The position numbers and the translations under genes were made by a program. DNA of 64,000 bases from Powellomyces hirtus. Taxonomy: Eukaryota; Chytridiomycota; Chytridiomycetes; Spizellomycetales; Powellomycetaceae. Under the pieces are notes generated by a model that worked only from the letters and a program-made list of their open reading frames with translations, was not told the DNA's origin and made no database searches. The stretch is from positions 667,317 to 731,316 of the forward strand of contig JAHLKG010000016.1 in assembly GCA_025526995.1 (NCBI GenBank). Reading direction: 5' to 3'. Shown here in pieces: positions 1-14,600 of this stretch (positions are counted from its first letter, which is position 1; every line of letters begins with the position of its first letter).

Positions 1-3000
1 TCGCCGCCCACTGCGGCCGACCACAAGCCCGGCACACCCCCACTTTTCGGCGTCGCTGGGGTGATCCGGATAACGCTCGAAAACTCGGTTCCTGTGATAT
101 CTGACTCTTCCAGCGACGCGTCTCGGCTGATGCCGTGTCGAGGCAAGTACACCTTCAGACTGTGTTTCAAGACCGTGTTCTTTGATTTGGCGCGAGATGG
201 AGTAGAAGCCCTCTGCCGCGTCGTCAGCCCGCGGTCGCCTGCGAGTGCTCTACCGTCGGATTCGGCGCCGCTATCTGATCCGGTGTGGACTGCCCTTGCG
301 CCAGCCGTGCTGGACTGCCCATCCGTGGCAGAGGCAGGGAAATGCGTTGCCGAATGGGTAGGTGGCGGTGGAATTTCAACAAGCTCTATCCTCAGGTCCA
401 GGCCTTCCCCAAATTTAGTGCCGTTGACACTTTGACTGCTTTCCCACGTTACATCATATCCGAGCCGATATCGTGACATGTCCAGTATGATGTGCATAAG
501 CAGAACGTCTTCCTCCTCATCCTCATCGGACGACAGCGGTGGGTCAAGCTCGATCTCAAATGGTTCCGTTCCGGGTCGGGTGGTCGTCGATGAGCCGTGG
601 AGAGCCCGTTTCTTGGCCGCCAGATCTTCCGCATAGATATTGAACTCTGTCACAAAGTAATTCTTGGCATGGTCGAATTCTTGGCGCAGAACCCGAATAT
701 CTCTGCTTTGGACTCCATCGACCTCGGCACCCTCTTCCTCGGGGTCGGTTTTGGTGATCCCCGGCCACGCGACGTAGGGCGGTACGCCGTGCTCCTTCAA
801 ATACGCTTCGACACGAGCAGGATGTTTCGGGGCATTTCCGACCAAGAATCCATACAGCGATGTCGGAATAGAACCCCCGAGATCGGCTTGGTAGTAGAAA
901 GTAGCTTTGGTTGATGGAATCGGATGCTGCTGAGCCGTATACGGATCGATAGGCTCCAGGAGCCAGCCTGATAGGAGAAGGTTTCCACGTACGTTGGTTT
1001 CACGGGCAATGCTGGACAGCGCCTCCGAAGACAGCAGGGTCTCTGACACGCTGGACGCGGCAGTGACAATCGTCGGCGGCCCATTGTTGGACGAGCTCAA
1101 GATCTCATCTTTGCCAATCGCCACCAGGTCCCGGCGGCTCATGGGAAAAAAGCTCTGGAGAGTGATATACGAGACGTCGACTCCTTCGCCACAGTATTCA
1201 AGGCGGCGGCCATTCTCCAAGAGGTCATCCCACATCTTCCGGCAGCCGAATGCCTTGATGACTGCAAACACTTCTTGCGAAGAAAACCCTTCAATAACCT
1301 TCACCCCTTTCATCATGGGAAAGCCGGAAGTGGACACGGTCCGTTTATGCACCGTCAACCCAGAACGGAGGGATGTGACCAGCGTCCAATTGTCAGAAGT
1401 GCTGTTGATTTTCATCATCTTCCCAACGGCTGATTTGGCGGAATGCTTCAGTTCCCTCAGTCGTTCCCCTTCGGAAGCTTTCCGCGGGGTGCGCGGTGCA
1501 GCGCCCTTGACCCCTTTTGAAGAGTCGTCTGCAGGAAGGGACATTGGCCGAGTCGCATCTCTCTCGTTCAACATGACTGCGGATGCAGAAAGTCGCCCGG
1601 AAGGTGATTCCCAACCTTGACTATGATCAGGTGTGCCGGCTGGCGATTGTGAGCGGGGCGTGGGTATGCTGATGGGCAAAGAGCCAATCAAAAGATTTGA
1701 TCCAGAACGACTGAACGAGTCTGGGTCAAAGTCCACGTGGCCTTCATCCACCTCACGAGATACACCATTCACCACAATGCCCTCCCCCCTTGCGCCTTTG
1801 GAGACCCGCAGCTCAATGTCTGATTGGGAGGCAATGATGCGGATGAGGAGTGCAGAATCCCCGTACGTCTGATTTCTCAGCAGTTTGACAGACTGAGAAG
1901 CCCCGATATCCACATCCCCAGAACACCATTTCTCCAAGTCGATGCGCACATCCAGGGCTTGAAAAGTGCCCATCTTGTGTTCTTCTGATCGCGGCATGGC
2001 GGCTAGTTGGAAAGTCCCGGAACCGTGGTCGTATTCTTTTCGGACGATTCGATATCTTTCGGGGCAGCGGACTATGTATGGCGGAGCACCAAACTCTTTC
2101 ACATGAGTGTAGACGGCATTCACTGCGAGCGGCAACTGCGTCGAGACTGCATTGAGGAGAGAAGACGGGATCCATCCTCTGGGATTGAATTGCATGATGT
2201 GTGTGACTCTAATCTCCCCGTGAGGAAGACACTCAATGTCCCATCCGGCAATGTCCACGTGCGCGCGCACGTTCCCGTTTTTGACTCCCGGTAACGCATC
2301 GTCGTTCTCCACTGAATTTACGATTGACTGTATTCGTGAATCGTTGTCAGTAATCAAGGTGCTGACTACCGTTGCGTCCCTTGCACTGTTTTTCGGCGAT
2401 GTTGGTCAGCGTCAGCGATGGCAGTTGCACGATTGTGAAGTACCACCGATTTGGCAACGAACCTGACCTTGTTGGCCACACGGCTTTATTCATCGCGTGC
2501 ACGAGGAATGATGTTGGACATAGATGTTCAATCAACGTATCATTCTCGAAATTCGCATCCCCTGGGGAGAAGCGTCAGATCTAATTGACGAAAGCGCCCC
2601 CCCCTTCTGTTCAACAAGCTGCCCTTACATATTTTGCGGACGCCCGCAGTCTGAATAACGGCCAGCACGTCCCACATGAGCCCTTGACTTCCCGCATACA
2701 CGCCGACGCCTTTCAAAATCCCAACGGGATGATCCAAGACTTCTTTGTGGAAAATCGCGATGCTCTTTTGCGAGGAGACATGTCTGAAGGTGGTATCTGA
2801 CAGCAGACAATTGAACAAATTGAAACCTTTCGCGACTGCAGTTATGAATCGATGCTCATATAGTCGAAGGCTAATTCCGGGTGTGACAGATGCCTGCATC
2901 TTCACGTGTTCTTTGGTAAAGGATATCCCTCCAGAAGGAGTGGATCGTTGTTCATCAATCATGGGTGTATCCCGGATTTCAGCGGTTAAGGCTGATGCCG

Positions 3001-4332
3001 AATCCACCGAGTCCAGCAGTCTCCCATTTATCCAAATGCCCGCCTGGTCAGAGACTTCAATTTTCATGGTGAAAACCTCGTGCTTTCGGTCCATATCAAA
3101 TACACAGGCGATCTTCAGTCCGTTCTCTACGTCTGGTGTGACTTCAACGAGACTCTCTACATCCGAATCATGTTCCGCTCGATCTGATTCAAGGTAAATT
3201 CGGAGTCCCTTACCCGGCTTCAGCCATCTCTTGCTATCCAGACGGACTTCGACCATTGGGGCAGGGGTCGCGCTTCCCGTTGAAAAGATCGAAACCGTAG
3301 ATTCTCCCAACTGGCCAATCTCATCTTCTTCCGGCGGCGGAGGTTCAATTTCCCATTGTAACTCATAAGTCAAGGAGTCATGATTGTAGGTTTCATTTCT
3401 GATGATTATCGACTGTGCAAAATTCAATAGATACGGCGCGAACCCTTGCTTTCTCAGAATCGCTGAAGCGCCCAGGATTGTCCTTGGTATCTTGTTGACC
3501 GCCAGCAGATCGGCGCCTTCCTTTTCTTCGGTCTTCAGCAAAACAGTCACGCGCAGCCCATCAAAATCAGCTGCCCTCTCAACCACAAAGGCAAGTAGAT
3601 GAAGTTTCGAGCGCTTGCATGGTTGCGCTGCTGTCGTGGCGGCAGGGGATGCGGCTGCCGGTGGGACGGAGGTAGATATGGAAACAAAGGTGGTTGAGGT
3701 AGCAACGGTCTGTGTGATGACGATAAAGTCATTGGAACTGCATGTGCGTGCCATGAGACATTGACAAGCATTGGCAATAAAATGGCTCTACTGCACGCCT
3801 TACACTGATGTCACTTTGGAAGATGAAGTTCGCAGGTGTTGCAGAGACGTCCGCGCATCGATGCGTTCAATCACCTTGACTTGATCAAAGATGCAATCTC
3901 CTGAGTTGCACGACTGGACGTTGAGTTGGGGGAGACATCTCTACTAGCACGAGTTTAAGAATGGCAACGAGACTTACTGTTTCCGCAGGAAGCTTCACCA
4001 AGCACGGCCCCAAAATTTCTCGGTTTCAGCGCGATGCCGGTGTTTCCGTCCGGTACGCGAGCGACAATCTTGAAGCAGGTGGAAGAGGCAGCGCGACGAT
4101 ATACTCTCAACGCTTTTGCGTCGTCGGAGCGGTCAGGAGCGTCATAGGGGCAGGCTTCCCAGTCGGAGGCGGAACTCAGAGACCGATACTGCTCATGTGC
4201 GCGCAAAAGCAGGTCGGGAAACGCGTGGGCTGGAGTTGTGTTGGCGAGAGAGTTGTGGCCGGCGGCCATTGGAAGTGCGCGTATCGGTTTGAGAGGGTTA
4301 GTGAGTCCTGTATGCTTGTTCGTTGTGTACAT
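1..4332 (-). CDS. multi-START domain lipid-binding protein (3' end cut by window edge)
   Basis: START domains bind a lipid or sterol in a helix-grip pocket. I read exons 4269-3978, 3900-3804, 3737-2629, 2561-2468 and 2379-1, which stay open to the window edge (about 1323 codons). START 1 begins near residue 30 (SDWEACPYDAPD, then VARVPD and FDQVKVIERID). START 2 lies near residues 430-640 (GVRKIWDANFEN, then WPTRDATVVS). START 3 lies near 860-1060 (CRKMWDDLLENGRRLEYCGE, MSRRDLV). After each START comes a similar beta-rich segment, for example VEVRLDSKRW and LDVRIDLEKW. No signal peptide or membrane helix is visible, so it is probably cytosolic. Start is ATG 4269 (MAAGHN) or in-frame ATG 4332. 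It is transcribed divergently from the NAD kinase gene. The family call is strong; the ligand is unknown. Confidence 0.8.
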
Positions 4333-4628
4333 CTAACATCGACAGCCACATTCCGTTGTCGTTGCTGTGGTTCGTCTCGCTGTCCGTTATCGTTGTTGGT
4401 GTTGTCGAGGGATTGCACAAAGGGTCAGGGCATTGAGGTCGAGCACGTTCTTGTACTCGCAGGCGCCACGTTCAGAAACGCGTCACTTTGTGAACACTTT
4501 GGTGACGTTCATGCTTTAGTCGTTTTCTTATCTGTTTCTGGACGGGACGACCGAGTGGAGAAAGGCTGCGGAAACAACTTTCTTGTCGGACAATCACTGC
4601 CACATCGGATGCCCTGGGACTGACACAT

Positions 4629-4642
4629 TGTATAAAAAAAAG
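4629..4642 (+). promoter_or_regulatory. TATA-like element of the NAD kinase gene
   Basis: TGTATAAAAAAAAG lies about 45 bases upstream of ATG 4684, inside the roughly 350-base divergent promoter shared with the START gene. Position and sequence suggest a core promoter; the assignment is inference. Confidence 0.4.
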
Positions 4643-4683
4643 CGTCGTCTTCGTTCCTCTCCGTCCCAGTCCGTCGAGCAAGA

Positions 4684-7047
4684 ATGAGCAGCGAGACGCC
4701 ACGTACCCTTGCGGGTTCCACCTCCGCCTCCCCCAACACCGCCGGTCCACTGCCCGTGCATAGACCGTTACCAACGCCCCTCGATGCGAAATATCGCAAG
4801 CACCTCGATGCACAGAGAAGACCGTCCGCATCCTCCCCGGCCGGTAACGCAGCAGGTTCTGCTCGGCCCATGACTCCGACTCACCAACTCGCAGAGACGG
4901 CAGTTGGTGTGAGAGAAGCGGCAAAATGCATAGGTGAGGGGAGGTAGCGATGAAGCGACATCGGAAGCAGAATGGAGGGGAAACGGGAAGGATAGTGGAG
5001 TTCTTGCGGAACGTGGCGACGGCATTATCATCTGTCGGGCGATGTGTGCAGTTTCTTGCACGAGCGTGAGCGCGGAAGAGAGAAGCCGGAAGGAGTGGAA
5101 TGGAGAAACCCCTGCGGCGGGAAGGGGCTCTCGCTGGGCTTAAGCGAGACCTTTCTTGTCTCTGTTGGCGAGACGCAAGGACCTGACGCTTTCCACCTCT
5201 CTCATACTCACAGACCTTTCCATTCCTGTTCTTCAATACACATTGTAGGTCGCGCATTAGTCAAGTTGGAGCGACCGAGCACGGTCATGATCGTCGCGAA
5301 GGCATTTGACGCAAAGATTGTAAAGTTCACCCGGCAGCTCGCATGCCATCTGATCGATACTCCGCGCGCATCTTGCGGTCTCCCGGGATTGATAGTGTGC
5401 GTTCCATCGTGTTGCGTCCAGCTGGCCACGATTGATTAGCATGATCACTAATTTGTCCGTGGTTCTACAACCAGTTACATTGATGCAAAGTTCCGCACCC
5501 ATCCTGCGTTCAACCTTTCAAATCTGCTGGCGCGATACCCACATTACGAGCCGCGACTTCGGTTCTGGACGCCACAAGTGTGCGCGACGCAGACTGAACA
5601 GCTAGACTTTATCGTTACGCTGGGCGGTGACGGAACCGTCATCTACACATCTTGGCTGTTCCAGACGGCTCAAGTGCCGCCCGTCATCGCTTTCGACCTC
5701 GGCTCTCTAGGGTTTTTGACAAACTTTAACATTGCCGACATTAGAAGCGTCCTGAAGAGAGTGATTGGCTGCAGAGGAGACGGTGTCCGAGTGAATCTGA
5801 GAATGCGATTGAGCTGTACCGTCTGGAAATGGGTCGATGGTCCCGTTGGGGGCGGGGGCACGGGATCCTCGCCCGCCCGCGAGGGGGACGAAAGTCCTAG
5901 CTCTACCGTTGCTTCGGTCCGACGCGCACTCTCGGGTCTCCAGCTCGCAAACATGACAAAACTCCCCGGTTTCTCGTTCGAAGAGCTGGATCACCTCACC
6001 TCTCCGCCCACCCCGAATCCGCGTGTGGGCACCAACGACGAACAGCTCGAAATCGGATCGTTACTGGATGAATTGTCGTCGACGTTGGCGTCCAAAGCTG
6101 ATCCGGACGAACTGGATGAAGGAGTGGGACCGAACATAAGTTATAGGCGCGCTGCCTCGTTTCAGAATCTTGACAGCGCTGGCACGTCGACGGCGCACGG
6201 TGCGTCGCGACAGACAAAACAGGAGCAACCGCTGGACCATCATCACCACCCTGTGGACACATTCCAAATCCTCAACGATCTCGTTGTGGACCGCGGCCCA
6301 AGCGCTTACATGTCGCAACTGGAACTCTATGTCGATGACAGACATCTCACCACCGTGCAAGCTGACGGATTAGTGTTGAGCACGCCAACGGGATCCACCG
6401 CTTATTCTGTATGTACAGTATGTCCCTTTCGCGCGTCGGCTGCGCACGTGACCTCTACACAGCCTTCTTACATGTCGTTCCATCTTGTCTTTTTCTCACA
6501 GCTTTCAGCGGGTGGCTCCTTGGTTCATCCAGAAGTGCCGTCCGTGCTGATAACTCCCATCTGCCCGCATACCCTCTCCTTCCGGCCCATGCTTCTTCCT
6601 GACAGCGTGGTTATCCGCGTCCAAGTGCCGCGCGATTCGCGCACGTCGGCTTACGCTAGTTTCGACGGTCGCCACCGTATCGAACTTCAGAAGGGTGATT
6701 GCATCACCGTCGAAATGTCGCGCTGGCCAGTGCCACAGGTATGTCGCGACGACCAAGGTGTCGACTGGGTGGCGTCCCTCCGACGATGCCTGTACTGGAA
6801 CGAACGCGCTGCCAGACAGGGCGCCTTTGACGGGATCGGAAAGGGTAACTTGGAGAGTGTAGGGAGAGGATTGGATACGGCGCCTCAGGACAGTGATGAT
6901 GACGTTTCGGAAATGATGCATACCAAGGACAGAGCTGCCGTGAATCCCTTGAACGGTGATCTGATACATGATGATGATGAAGTACAGTCTATTACATACA
7001 CTCGCTGCGCTTGTGGCACTGATTGTGGCACTACACGCGTATCATAG
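4684..7047 (+). CDS. NAD(+) kinase, cytosolic type
   Basis: Phosphorylates NAD(H) to NADP(H) with ATP. Exons 4684-4933, 5249-5396, 5475-6408 and 6502-7047 give 625 residues. The GGDGT loop (LGGDGTVIYTSW) is near residue 183, then AFDLGSLGFLTNF, NDLVVDRG, the STPTGSTAYSLSAGG nucleotide-binding strand and HPEVPSVLITPICPHTLSFRP. Splicing at 6408/6502 restores TAYS-LSAGG, which supports that in-frame intron. The first ~80 residues are a Ser/Pro/Thr-rich tail with no mitochondrial signal, as in Utr1-type enzymes. A roughly 130-residue insertion rich in Ser, Asp and His sits between the two conserved halves, including a four-His run. The C-terminus is acidic and low in complexity. Its stop is 54 bases from the stop of the convergent Nudix gene, another NAD(P)-metabolism enzyme. 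Confidence 0.93.
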
Positions 7048-7101
7048 CCCTTTCTCATCTATATATTGTATACCTATATAAGTGGATGGATCCCTCCTTA
7101 C

Positions 7102-8406
<1,305 letters not shown>

Positions 8407-8621
8407 TTTCCGCGTAACATGGAATGTTCGTCACGCATTAATTGCTGACAAACGCTATGTCCACGACAATTTGGCCGATGATACGTATTTAGGTCGATTT
8501 GGTAAGAGCAATCGAACAAGAATCGCAAGGATATAGGGCGAGATTAGAACAACTCCCAAAAGCAAGGTAAATGACACCACATCTCTTATTATACAAAGAC
8601 CAAAGACAGACAGACGACCAT

Positions 8622-9564
8622 TTAAGCCTTGACAGCGTACTTGCGGAGAGGGAAGTGGGTCTCACGCTTTGTTTGCCTGACGGTCTTGCGGGACTTCTCG
8701 TTGGTGGTCAGGCGGCGACGGATGGCGCGGGTCTTCTTCACACGGAGGTCAAGAGGAATGTACTTCTTTCCCTTGTAGAAGATGCGGAGCTGGTCACGCT
8801 GGGTCTGGCTGATGACGGTGTTCACACGGGCAACAGACTTGCGAACATCGTGGCTGGTGATTCAGAAAAACCAGATTAGTATCTGGAAGAGGTTTTGCCG
8901 TCGTTCCTCCAGTCCAACAAATTTCTATAGCGTATGGTCTCTCATCGTCTCTGTGGCGTTATTCCAGTGTGACGATATCTGTCGTTCCTTTGGTCACCAT
9001 TCCGCCATTCCAGTTGTCACAGCATCGACATGCAGCCCCATTCCACTCCTCCTCGCCGACCTCTTCCGCGAGGGGCGAGGCCTCCCTAATGCTCAGTCCA
9101 GTACTCCAGCCCAAAAAGCGTCTACTTACATCTTAGCAAGCTTGGAGGCGGCACCACCGGCGACCTTCTGGACGCGCAGGGAGGCAAGCTCCTGCTTCAG
9201 GTCATCCAGCTGCTTCGTCAAGTCAGCCTTAGTCTTGTTGCGGAGCTCGTGGGTCTTCACCTTGACCTAACGAAGGGGAAGGATCGAGAAAAGGGGAAAT
9301 CCGTCAGAACTTCCGTACTGCAAATGGTAATTCGTCCGTCCCCACAATGGCCTAAGTCGACCCCCCACAACTTTCTCTAATCCACTATGCTGATATAGTC
9401 GTTGTTGATCGTGACGTTGACAATGTCGGGTTCGTAAATTCAACCATCCATCCATCTATCCATCCATCCATCCATCCATCGGTCGTCTCCTCCAAACTCC
9501 CCAGGCTATCGTCTGTCCATCTCCCCGTCGTAGGTTCGAGCTGTATTCGTCGGCTGCTCACCAT
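8622..9564 (-). CDS. RPL35: 60S ribosomal protein L35 (uL29)
   Basis: Structural protein of the large ribosomal subunit near the peptide exit tunnel. Exons 9564-9562 (the ATG alone), 9266-9130 and 8853-8622 give 123 residues, the usual length for L35. Visible conserved stretches are [53 protein letters not shown] and [12 protein letters not shown] at the end. The first exon carries only the start codon before a GTGAGC donor. The 295-base first intron contains a CCAT microsatellite; the second intron is about 276 bases. Long first introns right after the start codon are common in ribosomal protein genes. Confidence 0.96.
9444..9480. repeat. CCAT tetranucleotide microsatellite
   Basis: About nine CCAT units with one CTAT variant, inside the first intron of the L35 gene. 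Confidence 0.9.
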
Positions 9565-11655
9565 CTTTAATAATTCTCTCCTCAAAAATTGAAGAATTGA
9601 GTTGCGGGGAGCTCGCCTAATCGCTTCAGCTGCCCGCTCTGCTAGACCCAGCGGGGGAGCCGACAGGAGAGGCCAGTCACGTGCATCTGGATAAAGGGAC
9701 ATAGCGTAAGCGCAGACGCGTCTGCTCCGCCTTCGTTCAAAAGTTAGGTTTACGGCAAATCTAAGAATGTGAAGCACCCTATCTGATCGTTGTAGTACCC
9801 GAGAACTCATCTGACGCCGAATCAATGCGTTTTTGTATGCTGTACGACAAGTTGATATTCCACAGAGAATCGATATCTGACTGTGTCGCAGCTCACCCGC
9901 ATGCAGTACGAAAGAAACACCGGGGGTTCCTGGAATGCTTAATGTGGTTCACTTTGGCATGTTAATGACTAGATTTGTGATTGTCGGTGCCCGTCACAGT
10001 GACTTGTTGAATCATGTAGGGGCCATACAAACACAACTGTAGTTTTGAATCTCTGATCGGGAGGGTATCGGCATTATGAGGATGCTCATCCCACAGGACC
10101 TAGGCGCAATGAGAGGCGTGACAAGTCTAGACGGAAGAACTATGAATTCATCCCAACCCGTCCTGTTCTTGCCATATGCGATATCAAAAGATGTCCCCAC
10201 ATTCTCCAATGCGACCTGGAATTTCGAAAGGTAGTTCTTTGTCCTGACCATCCAAACCTAGACTCTTTTCTTTCTGCTCTCTTCAAATTGTCGTTTTCCA
10301 ATTTGCGACGCTTGTCGTCTGGATAGCCTTCGCCCTCCTGTGAGTCGCCTTCTCTTCCTCCGCGGCGCTTGAGTTGAAGGAATTATGTACACATTTTCTA
10401 ATTACTCATTCTAAATGCATACAAATTTCGTATTCCCACGGTCATCATAAACCATACCCGTCGGAATCCCTGGACCCCCATGCGCACCTATCTACAAGTG
10501 TGAAAAGAAAACTTGCCTCCTCATTCTCTATGCCAGATACGCTAACAATTGGGACAAGACCCCCAGTGAATTCAACGCCCAGCAGGCGGCTATACGCATG
10601 TCCGTTGCCACTCCTTTCACTCCATCTCTTGAACTACTGCTAAACGCACCGATGAGACAGCATTTCCGGCTCAGACGTCGCAGAGTAATTTCAAGAAGAA
10701 GAAAGCCAAAAGCGACAAGAAGAAAGACGAAAAGGGGAGCATGAGAAGAAATACAAGTTTTGGTTTGCCACGTCCCACTGTATGCCCCACACTGAATATG
10801 TTCAGCATCTGTACATCGTGAGTGCAAAAAAAGATAAAAGGCAGCAAAGGCAAAAACAGCGGCGACTTTGACGCTCAAACATCAAGCGATGAGCCTGTTC
10901 GCCGATAATGTGCGTTATGTTTGCTCGTTTATTTTGTTTTCGTTGCTATTGTCTGTCTAGGGGGGTGTGAGCATTGTCTTTGTATCACATCACCACCCCC
11001 GCCCCTCTAACCACTATCTATTCGTCTATTCTAATATTGTCGCCACGTGGACGTTGATCCCAAGCCCGTTACGCTACCTACCGTAGGTTTAAGTTGAACG
11101 CTTGCATATTCGTTTGAATCTAATCTGTGTAGCAATGTATTTATGTAAATATGCAGCAGTGTATATCATTATGACGCAACGTGGGGGGAGTAATTTACAG
11201 GGGGGGAATTATCATAAGGAGAGCGGAGGGGTAAATGTCAAATGCATAGATAGGCCAAAAAACCGGCTGTCTTCTCTTGTCCCTCGTTTTCATTGGACAT
11301 GGGTTTCAAAAAGTGAGTTGAGATAGGGTCCAGGATAAGTTAACAAGGAACAGGGATGTTGAGAAGCGATGGCTACTGGCTGTTCAATAGAGATTGACTT
11401 TGACGTCGTGAAGCATTGTAAAGGATTTGCCCGCAATCATGGTTGAGGACGGAACTTTGCCGAGGAGGCAGCCTGGCCCAAATGTACGATTTTCGTAGTC
11501 CTTACAGCAAGTTCGGCGGTGTGCACCGGCACACATCCGAATCTGACTGCTGACCGCGCTCAACTAGACCGGCGTAAGCATGGAGAAATTAGCTCGCATG
11601 CGTCATGCACTCGTCATCCCAACACCGAATTGATGTCCCGACTCGCAAGGGGTTC
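9565..11655. other. 2.1-kb intergenic stretch, no convincing gene
   Basis: No conserved domain was seen on either strand. A minus-strand frame at about 10380-10260 reads as a charged, nuclear-protein-like segment (YPDDKRRKLENDNLKR) but no exon partners could be joined. Another minus-strand frame at 10878-10528 encodes two hydrophobic stretches and is unsupported. The stretch also contains the 5' leader of the L35 gene and the 3' flank of the histidine kinase gene. Confidence 0.4.
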
Positions 11656-14600
11656 TCAAAACGGCGAGCCCACTTGATCGGCGGCAGCACCAGCGTCCGG
11701 GATGGTTGTCAACATGTTGATGATCGCATCGATCGTCAACGGTTTGGCAGCATACGAATCAAAGATTTTGAGATAGCTTCCTTTCTCCTCCTCCATCGCA
11801 TTAGCCGTCACTGCCACGAGCCATGGTGGTTTTCGATCCGTGAAGCTCAAGCTGGCCCATCGCCGCCGTGCGTCCGTGAGATGCTCCTTTTGATGAATGT
11901 CAAATTCGTCTTCTTCTTCGTCCTCCGGGAGAATGTCTCCACTTGATAGTGACCAGGTGAAGCGAGCCAGCGTAAACCCGCCCGGGCTCATCACGGGCGT
12001 GGCGGTTAGGTCCGATCTGTTGTATCTCGGCGGCCGCCAGAATCTGCGGATGGCGGAAGCGGCTGCCACGCCGTCCATCAGAGGCATTCTAATATCGAGG
12101 AGAACAATGTCGAACCCAGGCCGTGGGTCTCTCAGCGGCGGGGCCGTACCCGGAGCAGATGCATCTTTTCTGCTTTCTGGGGCGGATGCAGGCACGTCGG
12201 ACGTGTAAACTCGTTCAAAGATTTCCACGGCTGCCAGTCCATCGAAAGCAACAGTAACGGACGCTGGAGGTGGGTTTGGCTGGTCTGCAGGGTTTTCCGT
12301 GTACCCCAGCTTGGATAGCATTGTCAACAGTACTTTGCGGTTGATTGGATTATCTGTTGTGCAAGAGATTGTTGAAGACACTAACGAGCCTGCGCCCGAG
12401 AATTTGAACAGACAAATGACCAGCACGAATAGAACGCACCTTCTGCCAATAGTATCCGCAACGGATGATCCCGAGCTACGTTCTGATTGTGCTTAAACCT
12501 TCCAGTATTGAATGACACGTTTGACGTGAGAGATGATCGCGCACTTCCCGTTTCGCTGATCGCGCCATCGGGCGGCAGCATCGTCGATTGCCCATCCGGT
12601 CTCATTGAAACAGCATGAACGAGAACATCCCTCAGCGCCATAGCACGAACGGGCTTCCGCAAGATTTGCATATTGGGTATAGTTGCTGGCGAGGACGGGC
12701 GCGATTCTCGAATAGAGGGCGGGCTCGAGGAGTTGAAGGAGTAGGAAAGTTCCGAAGAAGTATAGGCACGGTTGTCAATGAGAGGATGCCGGCGCGCATT
12801 CGCTGCCTGGCGGTCTAGCAACAGGACAAGTTGCGGATATGGTGGACGTGGTGTTCCGAGGCTTTCCGGTGATCCATTTGGCTGGGTGGAGGTGCAGCGC
12901 GCGACAACAGCTTGCCTATCCTCTGTTGAGATTGACTCATCCATGACAATGACATCGAAGGGTTCCTTACCCGCTACGTGTCGGAGGAATCGAATTGCTT
13001 CGCCAGCCGCCACAACGGGAACGACCGACATGCCCCACACCACAAGTTGCCGAGCCCATATCTTGTTTGCTTCGCCATTGGGGACAATCAGCAAGACACG
13101 TCTACCCATGAGCGTGGGAACCGGTCGGTGGAGTAAGGGGTCGCTTGTTATGCCAGAAGACGGAGGGGTGATTCGACTGGAGTCGGTCAGGGAAATAGCA
13201 GCCATACGATCATGCAGGGAATGTACAGGCGCAGGTGGAGCCGAAATCCAAAATCGGAAGGTGGCACCTTCACCGGGAACACCCGAACTGTCACACATGA
13301 TATCTCCGCCCATGAGTTGGACCAGCCGCTTGCAAACAGCCAACCCTAAGCCCGTGCCGCCATAAACCCTTGTGGCGTGAGAATCAATTTGTGAAAAGGG
13401 CTGGAAGAGACGATGCTGAGCCCGTGGAGATATGCCAAATCCCGTGTCCTTGACTGAAATATGTAGAGTTCCGCTTGGTGTGGTGTTTCGCATATGCGCC
13501 TCTGGCGTTCCATGGCAAGTTTCAGACGAAGGCGGTGATGGAGATCCAAAAGTGTTTCCCGATTGGTCATCAAGCTCGTATCGAATGTACACGCTGACGT
13601 GTCCCTCTGCGGTGAACTTGGCTGCATTGTTCAAAAGGTTGATCAACACTTGTTTCAGACGCGCCAAATCGCATATCACAATGTTTGGGGTGCTTGGATG
13701 GATCGACCAGACGAACAGAAGGTCATTTGAAGACGCCGATGAGGATACGATATCCACGGCCTCCTCAAGGATCTGGCGGATCACAACCGGGTGTGGCTCA
13801 AGTTCCAACTTGCCCGACTCGATCTTGCTGTAGTCCAACGTCTCGTTGATGATGACCTTTATGGGAGTTGCAGACCATTATAGTTAGCAAGCCACATCAA
13901 GTTCATAGATAGAACCACCCGCTCCGTACCTGCAAATGACTCCCGCTGGATCTGACGGTCTCCACAAACTCCTTCTGCTCTGCGTCCAGTTGTGTGTCGA
14001 GTAAAAGGTCCGTCATACCAATGACGGCATTGAGCGGTGTTCTCATCTCATGTGACATAATCGCTGAGAGATATAGATTAAGATGAGATTGTGTCATCGT
14101 TTTCGGTTGTTTAGACATGTTCAGACAAACCTAGGAATTGACGGGCAAATTGTGAATTAGCTTCGGCAGCCGCAATGGCTTTACGCTGAGCGGCAAGCAT
14201 TTGCGCTGCCCAATCTCGCCGCGTTTTGGACATGGCCAGCTGCGATTTGACTCTGGACACGAGTTCAGGAACATGGAACGGTTTGCAGATATAGTCATCG
14301 GCACCGGTTTCCAGACCGTCCTTGATGGCTTCAGGTCCAGCGCGAGCGGAGAGGAGAATGATGGGCACATACAAGGCATGATAATCCCATCGTGGATCGA
14401 CGGGCGTGTCATGGTCGTCGCCTTTTCGCCCGGCGGCGGCAATGACAGATAGTTTCGCGCGGAACTTTGACGACCGCAAGGTTTTGGCGAGCATCTTCCC
14501 GTCCATTTCCGGCATTTGGATGTCGCTGATGATGAGGTCTGGCAGGCGCTTTTGGATAGAGTCCAACGCAGCCCGGCCGTTCGCCGCAGATCCAACCTCA

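Noticed and set aside
3737..3754. ATG at 3754 as start of a separate 404-residue protein
   Set aside because: Upstream exons at 3900-3804 and 4269-3978 complete the first START domain and join in frame; this ATG lies in the intron.
10528..10878. 116-codon minus-strand frame with hydrophobic parts
   Set aside because: No homology and no promoter or splice support; the plus strand is a Lys-rich low-complexity run, which alone explains the Leu/Phe-rich reverse reading.
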